Source of the DNA: Synergistaceae bacterium
Lineage (GTDB): Bacteria > Synergistota > Synergistia > Synergistales > Aminobacteriaceae
Assembly: GCA_012523155.1 (NCBI GenBank)
Contig: JAAYJB010000453.1
Coordinates: 1 to 5,553 of the forward strand
Reading direction: 5' to 3'
Length of the DNA: 5,553 bases
Both the position numbers and the translations under genes were made by a program. This document shows positions 5,430 through 5,553 of the stretch, one piece after another (position 1 is the stretch's first letter; each line of letters opens with the position of its first letter). The notes under the pieces are model-generated. The model was not told the origin of the DNA. It searched no databases and saw only the letters and a list, made by a program, of their open reading frames with translations.

Positions 5430-5553
5430 ATGTGGAAAAAAGGGGAAGGTATTGTGCTGAAATTTGGGGGATCGTCCCTGGCAACTCCTGAGCTGATACG
5501 TTCGGCAGCGCTTAGGGCGGCATCTTTCGCCGGGCAGGGCCGAAAAACAGCCG
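5430..5553 (+). CDS. Aspartate kinase, N-terminal part only
   Basis: The first 41 codons of a gene cut by the right edge. The N-terminal sequence contains VLKFGGSSLA at residues 9-18, the KFGG(S/T)S signature of aspartate kinases, whose lysine and glycines hold the ATP phosphates in the amino-acid-kinase fold. The enzyme phosphorylates aspartate, the committed step toward Lys, Thr, Met and Ile. The ATG at 5430 has a moderate GAGAGGG site (5415-5421) 8 bases upstream and lies 24 bases after the terminator T-run. The upstream leader suggests an isoenzyme controlled by Thr, Ile or Met rather than Lys. Another amino-acid-kinase family member cannot be fully excluded from so short a fragment. Whether the protein is mono- or bifunctional cannot be seen, so no symbol is given. 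Confidence 0.85.
   Translation, partial: MWKKGEGIVLKFGGSSLATPELIRSAALRAASFAGQGRKTA

Noticed and set aside
1..5553. CRISPR array, tRNA, rRNA, insertion sequence or prophage
   Set aside because: No spaced direct repeats, cloverleaf sequence, rRNA-like segment, transposase or terminal repeats were seen; the genes are chromosomal in character.

Overview
The window comes from a bacterial chromosome of roughly balanced base composition. Genes are closely packed, with AAGGAGG-type Shine-Dalgarno sites and mostly ATG starts. An ordinary housekeeping gene (tex), an 86-residue SpoVS and two poorly known genes suggest a Synergistota-like or Clostridia-like bacterium. Synergistota is my preferred guess from the protein style, but no rRNA or marker gene settles it.

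Left part, minus strand (1-2930). A two-gene transcript starts at an extended -10 promoter near 2922-2930. It carries tex, a complete 712-residue RNA-binding, transcription-associated protein, followed by an HI0933/YhiN-type FAD-dependent oxidoreductase that runs off the left edge. The two genes overlap by four bases (ATGA), so their translation is probably coupled.

Middle, plus strand (2958-4627). A second extended -10 promoter diverges from the tex promoter. It drives a small calcineurin-like metallophosphoesterase and, 20 bases further on, an unrecognised 332-residue protein with a TTG start. The phosphoesterase keeps the ligands of one metal site but has lost both histidines expected at the other.

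Right part, plus strand (4628-5553). After an AT-rich promoter region comes spoVS, encoding a small Alba-like nucleic-acid-binding regulator. It is followed by a hairpin, a 10-bp perfect inverted repeat and a near-consensus sigma-70 promoter (TTGACA, 17 bases, TATCAT). That promoter leads into a 30-codon leader peptide with Thr, Ile and Met codons, a strong intrinsic terminator, and the start of an aspartate kinase gene cut by the right edge. Thr, Met and Ile are all end products of the pathway aspartate kinase opens. I therefore read this as a ribosome-mediated transcription attenuator, built like the enterobacterial thr leader. Alternative pairings that could form a protector hairpin and an antiterminator can be drawn. 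This attenuator is the most interesting system in the window.
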